Positions 1-7,180 of a DNA stretch of 14,346 nucleotides are shown in pieces. How positions within the stretch are numbered: the first letter of the stretch is position 1; each line of letters opens with the position of its first letter. Made by a program: the position numbers and the translations under genes. This DNA comes from Bacteriovoracaceae bacterium UBA7695 (GTDB lineage: Bacteria > Bdellovibrionota > Bacteriovoracia > Bacteriovoracales > Bacteriovoracaceae). A model generated the notes under the pieces. The model was not told where the DNA came from. It did no database searches and saw nothing but the letters and a program-made list of their open reading frames with translations. The DNA lies in NCBI GenBank assembly GCA_002482685.1, contig DLGL01000117.1:1-14346 (forward strand), given 5' to 3'.

Positions 1-2363
1 TTATTTGCCAGAAGTGCCTTCTCATCAAATTCAAAGTTCTTCCCATCAAAATGCCGTGAAAGCCACTGATAGAGCTCAACACACTTAATGGAAGTTTCAA
101 GATAATCAATATTGTCCGATGTTTCATCAATCTCTTCGTTAACGATACTCTGATTAGTCACATAGTGATTTAACATCCAGATATAGTACTGAACATGCTC
201 CATGAGACCTAAGTTAACAGGTGCGCATGAGAATCCAAAAATTTCTGCATAGGTCAGAGTTCTATCTTCATCGGCTTCTTCAACCATCTCGGCCAGTTCA
301 ATCATCTCTTTCATGTCCACGCAGTAGAAAGGTTTTCTGAAAGTCATGGTGTTAAAAAGACGAAGGAATTCAGAAAGCGAAAGACTAGGAAGTGAGTTTT
401 GCTCCAGAGCGTGATTCACGCGGGAGAAAATATCAAGATCTGGTCCAACCATCGCTTTATCAGACTGATTGAGCGTATGGGAAAGTGCATTTTTAAGAAT
501 ACGAAGACCATCATCCACTTTTGTAAGAGTGGTGACCATTCCAACCGGAAAACGCTTAAAGCGTCCCGCTCGCCCTGAGATTTGTTTTATCTCACTAAAA
601 GTCAGAGGATTTTCTTTATCATCAATAAATTTCGACAAGGCAGAGAACACAATCCGTTTAACCGGTAAGTTCATCCCCATAGCAATAGCATCAGTTGAAA
701 CCATGATATCGGTTTCACCCTCATCAAATTTACGTGCTTGCTCGCGGCGAACTTCCGGAGAAAGACGACCGTAAACAATAGAAACCTTAAAATCGAGTTC
801 TTCTAAATCTGATTTGTATTTAAGAGCATTTCTTCGTGAGAAAACAATGAGGGCATCATTTTTTTCCATCTGCGCCAGAGTGATCTGGTTAGGCATCACG
901 TTGAGTTCGGTCATACGGGTGTATTCACGAATTTCAAGAGTGTCTCCACAAAGCTCAAGCACCTGTTTAACAAGTTCCAGAACCGAATGATCTCCACAGA
1001 TATGAATCTCATCCGCCTGAATATTTACTAGTGCACGAGTCCACGCCCATCCACGTTGAGAATCTGTGAGCATTTGAATTTCATCAATTACACAACACTC
1101 AAAGCGCTCAGTAAGCCGGGCCATCTCAATGGTTGAAGAAAAGTGAGTGGCATCAGGAATTTCTAAAACTTCTTCTCCTGTGAGAAGTGTAGTCTTAACA
1201 CCTTTGCCGTTCATGGTATCAAAAAGCTCAGAAGCCAGGAGTCTCAGTGGGGCAAGGTAGCAGCCGTTTTTGGCCTTACAGAGAGCTTCGATAGCGTGAT
1301 AAGTTTTACCTGAGTTGGTTGGACCCATGTGATAAATGACTTTACGGTTAATTCTTCGAGCATCAGTGTGCACCCAGAATTGACCTAAATAATCTCTCAA
1401 AATTGTCGAAGAAACATCCTTACGTTTAAGCGCCATGATCGCCTGGATAAAGCGTTCAAACTCTTTTCGCAGGAAGGGGTCACCTTTCCAGATGTTTGTT
1501 TCTAATTGAATATAAAAACGATCGTACTCTTCCTGGCTTACCAGATCCGGTTTAAGACCTTGCTCTACCAGGAGGGTGTTGAAGAAAACTTTTACTTTTT
1601 CTTTATAAACTTTTCCGAGTTCAGAGCTTGGACCGAATTTAGTACGAAAGTGTGTCTTAACTTCATTTTCTAATTTATTTACGGATGAGCGTTTAAGCTT
1701 GTTGCGCATTTGGTGGAAGTTTTTTTCCAAATCACGCTTCAGATTAAAAACGGCCAGAGAGATATCAGAGATTCTTTTCTCTAAAACCCAATCATGGAGT
1801 TTTTCTTCTGTTTTATCAATCAGCTCAGTTTGAATGGCATAAACCGCTTCACGAACCTGAGTTCTATAATCACCAAGACACTGAACGCACTGGCAAGTGA
1901 GGTCACGGTCACTGACTTTAATATCAAAATTTAATTTCAGAAGATCCTGAGTGGCCACATGTCTGGCCGCCCGGTCATCTGACCAGGCCTTATAAATTTC
2001 TTTATAAGATTCTGTGACTTCCTGACTGAATTTCCCATCGACCATCATGGAGTACTGGCCAGTGGTTGGGAATATAAAATCCTCAACCAGTGCAGTTTCC
2101 ACAATCGGGCTTCGGTCCACTAACTCGCGGACTTTGCCAAAATTTTTCTCATAGATTGTTTCAAGAGAGGGATATTGATCCAGAAGACTGCGAGTTTCAA
2201 TCGCAATGGATTCAAGGGTATCTAAAACCAGATTAGCATCACTCAGAGACCGTAGCTCGGGAGATTCTTCATCTCCCGAGATACTGGTTGTAATTAAAGC
2301 TTTTCTAGAATTTTCAAGATTAGAACGAATGTCCTGGTAAAGGGACGAAATTTCACTACTCAA
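1..2363 (-). CDS. SUV3-family ATP-dependent RNA helicase (3' end cut by window edge)
   Basis: I translated this frame by hand. It is open from a TTG at 2361-2363 to the window edge, giving 787 codons with no stop, so the C-terminus is missing. An in-frame TAA lies two codons upstream of the TTG, and no in-frame ATG occurs for about 100 codons, so TTG is the likely start; AAGGAAG at 2374-2380 can serve as its ribosome site, 10 nt away. Helicase motifs fit SUV3 closely: GPTNSGKT (residues 347-354, Walker A), APLRLLA (371-377), DEIQ (427-430, motif II), STDAIAMGMNL (555-565) and QISGRAGRF (594-602). A SUV3_C-like region follows from about residue 675. SUV3 proteins are NTP-driven RNA/DNA unwinding enzymes; in mitochondria they work with a 3' exonuclease or PNPase in RNA decay. 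The first ~330 residues are helical and hold a CxCxxC cluster (Cys157, 159, 162). The gene follows the aminopeptidase gene by 15 nt. The family call is strong; the cellular role is inferred. Confidence 0.9.
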   Translation of the reverse strand, partial: MSSEISSLYQDIRSNLENSRKALITTSISGDEESPELRSLSDANLVLDTLESIAIETRSLLDQYPSLETIYEKNFGKVRELVDRSPIVETALVEDFIFPTTGQYSMMVDGKFSQEVTESYKEIYKAWSDDRAARHVATQDLLKLNFDIKVSDRDLTCQCVQCLGDYRTQVREAVYAIQTELIDKTEEKLHDWVLEKRISDISLAVFNLKRDLEKNFHQMRNKLKRSSVNKLENEVKTHFRTKFGPSSELGKVYKEKVKVFFNTLLVEQGLKPDLVSQEEYDRFYIQLETNIWKGDPFLRKEFERFIQAIMALKRKDVSSTILRDYLGQFWVHTDARRINRKVIYHMGPTNSGKTYHAIEALCKAKNGCYLAPLRLLASELFDTMNGKGVKTTLLTGEEVLEIPDATHFSSTIEMARLTERFECCVIDEIQMLTDSQRGWAWTRALVNIQADEIHICGDHSVLELVKQVLELCGDTLEIREYTRMTELNVMPNQITLAQMEKNDALIVFSRRNALKYKSDLEELDFKVSIVYGRLSPEVRREQARKFDEGETDIMVSTDAIAMGMNLPVKRIVFSALSKFIDDKENPLTFSEIKQISGRAGRFKRFPVGMVTTLTKVDDGLRILKNALSHTLNQSDKAMVGPDLDIFSRVNHALEQNSLPSLSLSEFLRLFNTMTFRKPFYCVDMKEMIELAEMVEEADEDRTLTYAEIFGFSCAPVNLGLMEHVQYYIWMLNHYVTNQSIVNEEIDETSDNIDYLETSIKCVELYQWLSRHFDGKNFEFDEKALLAN
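2256..2280. repeat. Perfect 10-bp inverted repeat inside the SUV3-like gene
   Basis: CTCGGGAGAT and ATCTCCCGAG flank a 5-nt loop. The structure lies 84-108 nt after the proposed TTG start of the helicase gene, in codons for a Ser/Asp/Glu-rich stretch. No T-run follows on either strand, so it is not a typical intrinsic terminator. It could fold in the early mRNA. Function is unknown. Confidence 0.6.
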
Positions 2364-2373
2364 CTTTTACCAA

Positions 2374-2380
2374 CTTCCTT
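2374..2380 (-). promoter_or_regulatory. Shine-Dalgarno site supporting a TTG start of the SUV3-like gene
   Basis: On the minus strand AAGGAAG overlaps the TAA stop of the upstream aminopeptidase gene (2379-2381) and lies 10 nt before TTG at 2361-2363. A TTG closer to the site is in a frame that stops after a few codons. The arrangement suggests translation of the helicase is coupled to the aminopeptidase gene. Confidence 0.5.
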
Positions 2381-3563
2381 ATTTAGCCAGCTCCACCACG
2401 AAAGCTGTTGCTAGTTTTGCAAACTTAGCAGCATGTTTAGCATCTCCACCTGAAGATTGCAAAGTGTCATTTGCTGTGTGGATCTTCTTGTTGATGTCAC
2501 CCATTGTTGACTCAAATGGCATAGAGGCCGGGAATCCATTTGCAGTCCATGACGCGTGATCTGAACAACCGTAACCGCACTTAGAGTAACCCCAGTTTAC
2601 TTTCACGTATTCATCAATCAAACGACCAAGAAATTCGTTTTGTGCAGCGTTTGTAAAATCTGACATCATCACGATATCTTTATCAGCGGTACCTTTGTTC
2701 AAAGTCATATCAAGCTGCATAACTCCAACCACTTTTTTGGCCTGTGATTTGTAGTTCGCGGCAATTTCTTTAGACCCTAAAAGTCCAACTTCTTCAGCAG
2801 CGTAACCCATGAACTGAACAGTGCGCTCTGGCTTATAACCATTTTTCATGAGGATTCTGATAACTTCAGTAATAGTAGCAATTCCTGAAGCATTATCGTC
2901 TGCACCTGGAGCACGACCTGATCCACCGAACATTCCCGCAATAGAATCAGCATGACCACCAACGATAACAATTTCATCGGCCTTAGTTGAACCTTCAACT
3001 GTCATAACAATTGAAGCCTGGGGCCAGCTTGGGTGTTTTACTAGTTCAACTTTAACATCTGATCTGTGCGCCGAAAGAGCGGCCCAAGTGTCACGGATAA
3101 ATTCAGAAGATTCAACTCCTGTAGTCGACTTATAATAACGAGTTTTGTAAGTCGTAAGTTTTTCAATCATTGAACGAATTGAAGGCTCTTCAACCTGGGC
3201 CACCAAAGGAGCAACTTTTGAAGATTGGTCAATTGTGTAGTCGTTGAAGATAGCAGATTTAGCAAAGTACATGTCGCCCTGGAAAGATAAAGCGTCTTTA
3301 GCTTCCTGGTAAGATTCGTGAGCAATAAAGCCACCACAACGGTGAAGCTCATGGTGAATTGTAGCAGATAACATCTCTACTTCTTCCTGAGTTAACTTCA
3401 CAACTGACGCACCCTGAGCCGAAAATAGAGTCTGAACAGATTTGTTAAGTTTTGGGCGAATTTGGGCCAGAACATCATTGTCGACTGTAAGCCACTGCGT
3501 TTTTGGTGCAGCGAGTACGGCACTTGATAGAGAAAGGACTAGAAGTCCTATAATTTTTTTCAT
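2379..3563 (-). CDS. Secreted M28 zinc aminopeptidase (bacterial leucyl aminopeptidase type)
   Basis: The 394-residue protein resembles the Vibrio leucine aminopeptidase, a two-zinc enzyme that removes hydrophobic N-terminal residues from peptides. A Sec signal peptide covers residues 1-18 (cut near VLA-AP), so it acts in the periplasm or outside the cell. Residues ~20-140 correspond to the propeptide region of that family. Visible site residues: His204 in GGHADS, Asp222 in PGADDNASG, the Glu257-Glu258 pair in AAEEVGLLGS, Asp285 in QLDM and His362 in IHTANDT. A likely disulfide pair, Cys329 and Cys333, lies in CGYGCSDHASW, as in the Vibrio enzyme. The ATG at 3561-3563 has AAGGA at 3573-3577, 9 nt upstream. 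The gene is divergent from the flavoprotein gene and lies 15 nt upstream of the SUV3-like gene. It is a candidate for degrading peptides from other cells. Confidence 0.93.
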   Translation of the reverse strand: MKKIIGLLVLSLSSAVLAAPKTQWLTVDNDVLAQIRPKLNKSVQTLFSAQGASVVKLTQEEVEMLSATIHHELHRCGGFIAHESYQEAKDALSFQGDMYFAKSAIFNDYTIDQSSKVAPLVAQVEEPSIRSMIEKLTTYKTRYYKSTTGVESSEFIRDTWAALSAHRSDVKVELVKHPSWPQASIVMTVEGSTKADEIVIVGGHADSIAGMFGGSGRAPGADDNASGIATITEVIRILMKNGYKPERTVQFMGYAAEEVGLLGSKEIAANYKSQAKKVVGVMQLDMTLNKGTADKDIVMMSDFTNAAQNEFLGRLIDEYVKVNWGYSKCGYGCSDHASWTANGFPASMPFESTMGDINKKIHTANDTLQSSGGDAKHAAKFAKLATAFVVELAK

Positions 3564-3687
3564 CTTTTTCCATCCTTGATAATAAAAATGACTGTTACAA
3601 TTAACCCATAGTTTTAAAGCCTTTGTGAAGGGAAAGTTCTATGACTTTGCCTTACAATGACGCTTGAGCCAAATAAGGATTTTTCCC
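3564..3687 (+). promoter_or_regulatory. Divergent intergenic region with a candidate -10 for the flavoprotein operon
   Basis: This gap separates the aminopeptidase (minus) and flavoprotein (plus) genes. On the plus strand TACAAT at 3653-3658 matches TATAAT at five of six positions and would start RNA near 3665, giving a leader of about 23 nt before ATG 3688. AAGGA at 3675-3679 sits 8 nt before that ATG. I see no good -35 at standard spacing. On the minus strand I found no convincing promoter for the aminopeptidase; TATTAT lies too close to its start codon. Confidence 0.4.
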
Positions 3688-4677
3688 ATGAAAACCGCAC
3701 TTACAGAGCTACTTGGAATCGAACTGCCAGTGATTATGGCCCCCATGTTCCTTGTGACAAACGTAGATATGATTGTCGCCGCCGGAGAATCAGGCATCGC
3801 CGGGTGCATCCCTGCCCTGAATTTCAGAACCATAGAAGACCTGGATAAAGGGCTTAAAGATATCAAGGCCAGAACTAATAAACCGTTTGGAGTGAATCTC
3901 ATAGTTAACAAATCCAACGTTATCGCAAAAAAACAGCTCTACAAATGCCTGGACCTTGGAGTGAGTTTTTTCATCACCTCACTGGGTTCGCCGGAAGAGG
4001 TTATACGCGAATCTAAAAAACAAGGAATAAAAGTTTTCTGTGATGTGATTGAAGAAAATTACGCAAAAAAAGTTGAAGATCTTGGTGCCGATGGAATTAT
4101 TGGGGTAAATAATGGGGCGGGTGGACATCTGGGAAATATTCCGGCCACAGTTTTAATTCCTAAATTAAAAGCTGCCTGTAAAATTCCTGTCATTTCTGCT
4201 GGTGGTGTGGGAAGTGGTGCCGGAATACTTTCTGCTCTCGTCCTTGGGGCTGATGGACTCTCAATCGGAACCCCATTTATCGCTTCAAAAGAGTCCGGTG
4301 TGAATGAAGAGTATAAACAGGCCTGTATTGATTACGGCGCTTCAGACATAGTGGTTACAACAAAACTCTCCGGCTCCCGGTGCACAGTCATCAATACTCC
4401 TTATATGAAAAAACTGGGCACCGATCAGAATATAGTTGAGAGTTTTTTGAATAAAAATAAACAATTTAAGAAATATGCCAAGATGCTCACCTACTACAAA
4501 GGCATGGGAGCTCTTGAAAAAGCTGCCTTCGGCGCAACCTACAAATCAGTCTGGTGTGCCGGTACCTCACTTGATTTCACTCATGAGATAGCCTCAGTAA
4601 AACAAATCGTAGAAAAGTTTAAGGACGAAATGAAAGTCGCAGAAAAAGATCTCATGAAAGTTCTGGGGAAAGTATGA
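3688..4677 (+). CDS. Nitronate monooxygenase / FabK-fold FMN protein
   Basis: The 329-residue protein has the NMO (2-nitropropane dioxygenase) TIM-barrel fold, which binds FMN and is shared by nitronate monooxygenases and the enoyl-ACP reductase FabK. Visible motifs: PVIMAPM (residues 14-20), GAGGHLGN with His147 at the usual active-site position, PVISAGGVGSG (167-177) and GADGLSIGTPF (187-197) for FMN phosphate binding. An open frame extends to a TTG at 3664, but the ATG at 3688 is preferred: it has AAGGA 8 nt upstream, the TTG has no site, and the candidate transcript begins near the TTG. There is no signal peptide, so it is cytoplasmic. The TGA stop overlaps the ATG of the hotdog gene. Substrate is uncertain: the family is widely annotated as nitronate-detoxifying, yet the neighbour hints at acyl-thioester chemistry. 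Confidence 0.85.
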   Translation: MKTALTELLGIELPVIMAPMFLVTNVDMIVAAGESGIAGCIPALNFRTIEDLDKGLKDIKARTNKPFGVNLIVNKSNVIAKKQLYKCLDLGVSFFITSLGSPEEVIRESKKQGIKVFCDVIEENYAKKVEDLGADGIIGVNNGAGGHLGNIPATVLIPKLKAACKIPVISAGGVGSGAGILSALVLGADGLSIGTPFIASKESGVNEEYKQACIDYGASDIVVTTKLSGSRCTVINTPYMKKLGTDQNIVESFLNKNKQFKKYAKMLTYYKGMGALEKAAFGATYKSVWCAGTSLDFTHEIASVKQIVEKFKDEMKVAEKDLMKVLGKV

Positions 4678-5183
4678 AGTTTGCATATTCTCTAATTGAT
4701 AAGATGATCAATAATCCTTCCGTGACAAACCTGATGGCGCTCAATAAAGTGCTTACACTGGCCATTCCCTTTAATGCTCCTCACGGATTTAAGATTAAAG
4801 AATTAACTGATGATGCTGTTCTCATTTCGCTACCGAACCGCAAACTCAACCACAATCACCTCAGTGGCGTGCACGCATGTGCTATGGCCACCGTCGGAGA
4901 ATACTGTGCGGGGATGGCGATTCTAAAAAGTTTTGGCATCAGTAAGTACCGTTTAATTCTTTCTGATCTTCACGTGAAATATACCTACCAGGGACGAAGT
5001 GATCTTGAGGGAGTGTGCTCCCCCCGCCAGATTGATAAAGAATCCGTAAAAAAATCACTGGATTCTGAGGGGAAATACCTTCAGACTTTGGTTACAAATA
5101 TCCGCGATAAAAACGGCAAAGAAGTGGCAACAGTCACAACCATCTGGCAGATCAAAGACTGGGAGCAAGTTAAAACTAAGTAG
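4674..5183 (+). CDS. DUF4442 hotdog-fold protein, probable acyl-thioesterase relative
   Basis: The 169-residue protein fits the DUF4442/PaaI-like hotdog group. The key stretch is NHNHLSGVHACA (residues 59-70) followed by Glu76, corresponding to the helix with conserved Asn, His and acidic residue in hotdog thioesterases. Many hotdog proteins hydrolyse or bind acyl-CoA or acyl-ACP, but DUF4442 members are poorly characterised. The start ATG overlaps the flavoprotein stop by 4 nt, and GGGG lies just upstream inside that gene, so the two are almost certainly translated together. There is no signal peptide or membrane segment. The 3' end overlaps the convergent iron permease gene by 8 nt. Confidence 0.75.
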   Translation: MKFAYSLIDKMINNPSVTNLMALNKVLTLAIPFNAPHGFKIKELTDDAVLISLPNRKLNHNHLSGVHACAMATVGEYCAGMAILKSFGISKYRLILSDLHVKYTYQGRSDLEGVCSPRQIDKESVKKSLDSEGKYLQTLVTNIRDKNGKEVATVTTIWQIKDWEQVKTK

Positions 5184-5193
5184 TTTTTTTCTT
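5161..5193. terminator. Candidate bidirectional terminator spanning two stop codons
   Basis: AAAACTA (5172-5178) and TAGTTTT (5181-5187) form a 7-bp stem with a 2-nt loop; T5188-5190 extends the T-run on the plus strand, and the minus strand has a shorter one. Weaker outer pairing (AAG with CTT, GGG with CCC) could lengthen the stem. The palindrome supplies the stop of the iron permease (TAG on minus, 5176-5178) and of the hotdog gene (TAG on plus, 5181-5183). The stem is AT-rich, so terminator strength is doubtful. Confidence 0.4.
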
Positions 5194-7059
5194 CCCAGCG
5201 TTTTTCCAGATCAGAATAGAGGCTACCAGAATAATTACTTGCGCAGCCATTGTTTCCCATGACGGAAAAAGTCCTAAAAGTTCAATTCTCGCTTTAACCG
5301 GAAAAATTGTCATACCGACAATTCCGGCCTCCTGTAGAGCGTGAACACCCTTACCAATGAGAATGGTAGAGAGGGCCATCATCAGGATAGATGAAACCAT
5401 AAAGAATTTTTGAAGTGAAATTTTATTGCGGTATTTAGTAATCAAGACAGAAACAATCAACACAATCGCAAAGGCCACCACCACTCCAGCAAAGATGTAG
5501 CCCTTAGACTCATCCGGAGTATCAATATAAACAGTTCTTAAGAACAAGACGGTTTCAATCACTTCACGAAAAGTTACAATGAAAGACAAAAGAAAAAGAC
5601 CAATAAGATTTTTAGTTTGAGTCAGATTCTTAACTTTTACGCTTATAAATTCTTTCCAGCGGCTGATCTCTGTTTGCCGGTGCATCCAAAATCCTACGTA
5701 AATTAAAACAAATACTGCAAAAAAAGCCGCAAGAGCTTCCATAATTTCACGGCTGATTCCGCTTATTGAAATCAACCATCCTGAGACAAACCATCCGATA
5801 ACACCAAGGATGAGAGAAATGATCCACCCTGAGTGAATAGCAACCATGACAGTAGAACTAGCGGCTGCCTTACCAACTCCCAGGATTGCCAGGATAACTA
5901 AAACTGCTTCAAAACCTTCTCTTAAAATAATGGAGAACCCTGAAAGAAAAGAAAGACCAGGAGTCATAGTTTGACCGCTTAGCAAAACTTCTATCTCTTT
6001 GATCTCTGACTGAAGACTTTCAAGATGAATTTCGACACCTGCTGCATCTTTATTTTTTATGGCCTTTCTAAATGCTGCCATTTTTTCTTCAATCCTTGTC
6101 ACCGCCGCAGGATCGTTAGCAGAAATCTTGACTTCAATGGGTTCAATTCCTGCAAAATAAGCTTCTAAGGAAATCTTCTGAGCGTCGGCCTGTTCACCTT
6201 GAGCAAACTTCTGAGCGGAAAGATTGAGCATACTTGAAGCTTTAGAGAGATAGTCCGTAGATTCGGATTCAAAAAAGTAGAGCCTGATTTTTTTCACAAG
6301 AATTGTGTCTTCACCTAAAGATCTTAAGTATTCACCCAACTCCGTATCTGTTTTGAGAGCGGCCGCCTTGAGGAGCTCATCACTCGAAATTTTAGAACTT
6401 AAGGTGTCGCGACTTTTTTCGACCGGGCCAAATCGAAATGTGTTCACATAAAAGGCCAGAGACCATACCTCTTCGTCGGATAATGTTTCGTGGGCCGGCA
6501 TTCCTGTTCCAGGAACACCTAAGCGGATGGTATTGAAGGCCGCAAAAGGGCTCACAAGAGAAGTTCTTTCTTTATCGTGAAAGTTAGCAGGCATAGGATC
6601 GAGATCTTTGCCGTCAGGACCGTCACCACGACCGTCAGCTCCGTGGCAGCGTAAACAAGTGGCCTCGTAGATTTTCTGGGCCTTGGTGTAATCCGGCCAT
6701 GAAGCAGGTGAGAGAGCGATATCAGAAACCTTAATCACTTCTTTTTGAATGGCCCGGGCCAGAGGGACAACTTTTGAAGGGGGTGCTTTATTAAAAATCG
6801 CAAGATTGAGATCGTTTAAACTTTTGATGAGCTCCGGGTTTTGACTAATTTTTGGATTAACTTCGCCCTCTTTTAAAGCAGTGAGACTGAATTCTTTTTG
6901 CTCGGCGTATTCCAGATCACTTAAAACCTTCCCCTCTTCAGAAACGGCACCAGCATAATCGTTGGCCAAGTAATCTGTGAGATGGATAATGAGCCTCGCC
7001 TCAGCATATAAAGACGAGGTTTGAAGAAGGAGCATGAGAGAGAAAAGACGAAAAATCAT
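5176..7059 (-). CDS. Cytochrome c-FTR1 fusion iron permease
   Basis: The 627-residue protein joins an exported c-type cytochrome to an FTR1/EfeU-type iron permease. Residues 1-20 look like a Sec signal peptide. CLRCH (135-139) binds heme c covalently, and Met187 in GTGMPAH is the likely axial ligand. A helical periplasmic region follows (~215-360), with the family-typical YFAGIEP (301-307). Membrane segments begin near 366. The two FTR1 iron motifs are REGFE (380-384) and a variant second one, REVIE (498-502), with Val for the usual Gly. FTR1 proteins move iron coupled to oxidation of Fe(II); the fused cytochrome probably takes the electron, acting at the inner membrane. AGGAA at 7064-7068 precedes the ATG. 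The gene is divergent from ushA and shares with it a control region holding an FNR-type box and another palindrome. Confidence 0.9.
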   Translation of the reverse strand: MIFRLFSLMLLLQTSSLYAEARLIIHLTDYLANDYAGAVSEEGKVLSDLEYAEQKEFSLTALKEGEVNPKISQNPELIKSLNDLNLAIFNKAPPSKVVPLARAIQKEVIKVSDIALSPASWPDYTKAQKIYEATCLRCHGADGRGDGPDGKDLDPMPANFHDKERTSLVSPFAAFNTIRLGVPGTGMPAHETLSDEEVWSLAFYVNTFRFGPVEKSRDTLSSKISSDELLKAAALKTDTELGEYLRSLGEDTILVKKIRLYFFESESTDYLSKASSMLNLSAQKFAQGEQADAQKISLEAYFAGIEPIEVKISANDPAAVTRIEEKMAAFRKAIKNKDAAGVEIHLESLQSEIKEIEVLLSGQTMTPGLSFLSGFSIILREGFEAVLVILAILGVGKAAASSTVMVAIHSGWIISLILGVIGWFVSGWLISISGISREIMEALAAFFAVFVLIYVGFWMHRQTEISRWKEFISVKVKNLTQTKNLIGLFLLSFIVTFREVIETVLFLRTVYIDTPDESKGYIFAGVVVAFAIVLIVSVLITKYRNKISLQKFFMVSSILMMALSTILIGKGVHALQEAGIVGMTIFPVKARIELLGLFPSWETMAAQVIILVASILIWKNAGKKKTT

Positions 7060-7100
7060 AGAGTTCCTGCATCTAAAAAAATCATCGAATTGAGCTATCT

Positions 7101-7116
7101 GTTTGATATACCAAAC
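7101..7116. promoter_or_regulatory. Candidate operator palindrome before the iron permease gene
   Basis: GTTTGATATACCAAAC is a 16-bp inverted repeat with a single mismatched pair. It lies about 42 nt upstream of the permease ATG and contains the candidate -10 of that gene, so a bound protein would be expected to block transcription. It does not resemble a classical Fur box. The DtxR-like regulator encoded at the right edge is one possible partner, but nothing in the sequence ties them directly. Confidence 0.4.
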
Positions 7117-7133
7117 TCCCTGCCTATCGTCTA
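7105..7133 (-). promoter_or_regulatory. Candidate sigma-70 promoter of the iron permease gene
   Basis: Read on the minus strand, TAGACG (7128-7133) and TATATC (7105-7110) are separated by 17 nt and each match the -35 and -10 consensus at four of six positions. Transcription would start near 7098, leaving a leader of about 40 nt. The -10 falls inside the palindrome at 7101-7116. The matches are modest. Confidence 0.35.
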
Positions 7134-7166
7134 GGATCTAAAGCCGGAAATCCTTACATATTCAGC

Positions 7167-7180
7167 TTGATTGGGATCAA
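7167..7180. promoter_or_regulatory. Perfect FNR/Crp-Fnr-family binding site
   Basis: TTGATTGGGATCAA matches the FNR consensus TTGAT-N4-ATCAA at all ten defined positions. It lies between the divergent iron permease (ATG about 107 nt to the left) and ushA (ATG about 97 nt to the right). A weak -10, TATAGG at 7224-7229, would put the box near -62 relative to an ushA start, compatible with class I activation. Which gene is controlled, and by which protein, cannot be read here. Confidence 0.55.

Noticed and set aside
469..774. Open frame of about 100 codons on the plus strand
   Set aside because: It lies antisense to the well-supported SUV3-like gene, lacks a good ribosome site and resembles no family.
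1989..2008. Perfect 8-bp inverted repeat CTTATAAA / TTTATAAG in the SUV3-like gene
   Set aside because: It follows from the repeated codons of YKEIYK and is AT-only; likely by-product of protein sequence.
4151..4170. 8-bp inverted repeat TTTTAATT / AATTAAAA in the flavoprotein gene
   Set aside because: AT-only and inside coding sequence; no T-run or boundary to suggest termination.
5534..5545. Perfect 12-bp palindrome GTTCTTAAGAAC in the iron permease gene
   Set aside because: Several palindromes of this length are expected by chance in 14 kb, and it lies in conserved membrane-segment coding.
7101..7116. Reading the palindrome upstream of the iron permease as a Fur box
   Set aside because: It lacks the GATAAT-type hexamer repeats of Fur sites, so only a general operator is proposed.
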